A stretch of DNA of 64,000 bases. Origin: an uncultured Allorhizobium sp. Its GTDB lineage: Bacteria > Pseudomonadota > Alphaproteobacteria > Rhizobiales > Rhizobiaceae. The stretch is taken from contig OY288189.1 in assembly GCA_958439205.1 (NCBI GenBank), positions 2,185,001-2,249,000 on the forward strand, read 5' to 3'. The translations under genes were made by a program, and so were the position numbers. Shown here in pieces: positions 62,984-64,000 of this stretch. Every line of letters starts with the position of its first letter. The first letter of the stretch is position 1. The notes below the pieces were generated by a model. That model was not told where the DNA came from. It saw nothing but the letters and a program-made list of their open reading frames with translations, and made no database searches.

Positions 62984-63844
62984 TTGCAATCGACATTCGT
63001 TCTGACCGCGGTGGCGATGCTCGCCTTTGCCGCCAACTCGTTGCTTGCGCGCGAGGCGCTGGGCACCGTGTCGATCGAGGCGGTCGGGTATACGGCGGTC
63101 AGGATCGTCTCCGGCGCCATTGTGCTTTACGCTCTGATGCGGCGTGGCGGAACTGCGTCACGCCCGGACGGGCAGGCTGCGTTGCCCGGCGACTGGTGGG
63201 CAGCGGCCGCACTCTTTGTCTATGCCATCGCGTTTTCGGCCGCCTATCTTTCGCTGGGTGCCGGGACGGGCGCGCTTATCTTGTTCTCGTCCGTTCAGGC
63301 CAGCATGCTGGCCTTTGGCCTGCTGCGTGGGGACCGGCCCAGTATCCGCGAAGCAATCGGTTTCGCAGTTGCTTTTGCGGCCTTCGTCTACCTGATCCTG
63401 CCGGGCGTCGGGCGTCCTGATCTCGGGGGGAGCCTGCTGATGATTGCATCGGGCATTGCCTGGGCGGTCTATACCCTGCGCGGGCGTGGTTCCCGGGATC
63501 CGGTCGGCGAGACTGCCGGTAACTTCGTGCGAGCCTCGGCATTCTGTCTACCGCTCGCGGTTTTTGCTGTCCTCTACGAGACCACGACGATGACAGGGCT
63601 AGTGCTTGCGCTTGGGTCTGGCATCATCGCGTCCGGCCTCGGATACTCCATCTGGTACCGGGCGCTGCGGGGTCTGACGACATTCCGGGCAGCGCTGATC
63701 CAGCTTTCGGTGCCGGTCATCGCCTCGCTCGGCGCGATCCTATTTCTCGATGAGCGGCTGACGCTGCATTTCGTGGTCGCCGGGACCTTCGTCATCGGCG
63801 GCATCGCCTTTGCCATTCTCGCAAAGCAGCAGCGTCAGGCCTGA
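62984..63844 (+). CDS. EamA/DMT family transporter
   Basis: 286 residues from the TTG at 62984, chosen for GGAGGAG seven bases upstream; a GTG at 62954 and an ATG at 62963 are in frame but lack a ribosome site. Ten membrane segments in two EamA repeats: STFVLTAVAMLAFAANSLLA at the start, GAGTGALILFSSVQASMLAF in repeat 1, and IQLSVPVIASLGAILFLDER in repeat 2. Drug/metabolite exporters of unknown substrate. Confidence 0.9.
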   Translation: MQSTFVLTAVAMLAFAANSLLAREALGTVSIEAVGYTAVRIVSGAIVLYALMRRGGTASRPDGQAALPGDWWAAAALFVYAIAFSAAYLSLGAGTGALILFSSVQASMLAFGLLRGDRPSIREAIGFAVAFAAFVYLILPGVGRPDLGGSLLMIASGIAWAVYTLRGRGSRDPVGETAGNFVRASAFCLPLAVFAVLYETTTMTGLVLALGSGIIASGLGYSIWYRALRGLTTFRAALIQLSVPVIASLGAILFLDERLTLHFVVAGTFVIGGIAFAILAKQQRQA

Positions 63845-63867
63845 AACCAGTCTGCCGAGAGGGCGAC

Positions 63868-64000
63868 TCAGCTTGAGGCTCTGATATCCCGGGCGTAGGC
63901 GTCGAGGCGGGCCAGCGTCTGTTTGCCACCCTCGACCGCTCCGAGTTTCAGTGTCGCGTCGCGCGCTTCAGGCGTGGCGAAGATCAGGGTGAGGGTGACG
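63868..64000 (-). CDS. SRPBCC (AHSA1-like) family protein, C-terminal part (cut by window edge)
   Basis: The last 43 codons before the TGA at 63868-63870 read VTLTLIFATPEARDATLKLG, then AVEGGKQTLARLDAYARDI, the usual last strand and long helix of AHSA1/START-type SRPBCC proteins. Most of the gene lies beyond the window. Ligand unknown. Confidence 0.75.
   Translation of the reverse strand, partial: VTLTLIFATPEARDATLKLGAVEGGKQTLARLDAYARDIRASS

Overview
This window is chromosomal DNA of an alphaproteobacterium of the order Rhizobiales, most likely family Rhizobiaceae. The GC content is high and genes are dense on both strands. Family-level pointers are the lrp / trxB / LsrB-type LysR / LPS-glycosyltransferase (LpsB/LpcC) / greA block at 49-57 kb, which I recall in the same arrangement in Sinorhizobium; a ClpS2-type adaptor; a BA14K-family secreted protein; Pth with the long rhizobial tail; an alphaproteobacterial SOS box (GAAC-N7-GAAC); and a palindromic intergenic repeat. 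There is no prophage, insertion sequence, CRISPR array, rRNA or convincing tRNA.

Layout. 0-9 kb: end of apt; a leftward run of two MaoC genes, glutathione peroxidase, an AraC regulator and a LysE exporter; a Crp/Fnr regulator with a small DUF2892 protein; ychF; clpS2; ridA divergent from a TetR gene over three tandem operators. 9-23 kb: housekeeping genes prmB, pth, rplY and prs, interrupted by a solute-binding-protein plus GGDEF/EAL pair, an MHYT-GGDEF-EAL protein, and an aldehyde dehydrogenase / DUF779 unit with its GAF-Fis regulator. 23-34 kb: a creatinase-like M24 protein, pgeF, midA, lgt; ubiK; ybjN-proC-tRNA-binding protein; a MarR / response regulator / histidine kinase operon; an MBL hydrolase; BA14K protein. 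34-45 kb: cspA, two PQQ-type sugar dehydrogenases, a sulfide:quinone-oxidoreductase-like flavoprotein, aspartate aminotransferase, a Phd/VapC toxin-antitoxin pair, an OpgC-like acyltransferase and a ChaA antiporter. 45-49 kb: LysR with an epimerase and a membrane protein; ArsR with an Old Yellow Enzyme. 49-57 kb: lsrB, trxB, lrp, LPS genes, greA. 57-64 kb: a radical SAM protein overlapping a DUF4130-UdgX fusion, a DHA2 efflux pump, a DUF2235 hydrolase, an EamA transporter, and the end of an SRPBCC gene.

The most interesting parts are: (1) the radical SAM / DUF4130-UdgX operon, preceded by an exact LexA-type box that ends 6 bases before the start codon, which makes it a probable SOS-controlled uracil-DNA system with a possibly leaderless mRNA; (2) a probable small RNA gene on the minus strand downstream of lsrB, with a long paired stem presenting a CCUCCC anti-Shine-Dalgarno loop, resembling the MmgR/suhB family; and (3) several clear palindromic operators (ridA/tetR, Crp/DUF2892, arsR-nemA, lrp) that link regulators to their neighbours. 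All functions are assigned by reading motifs and context; no database search was run.
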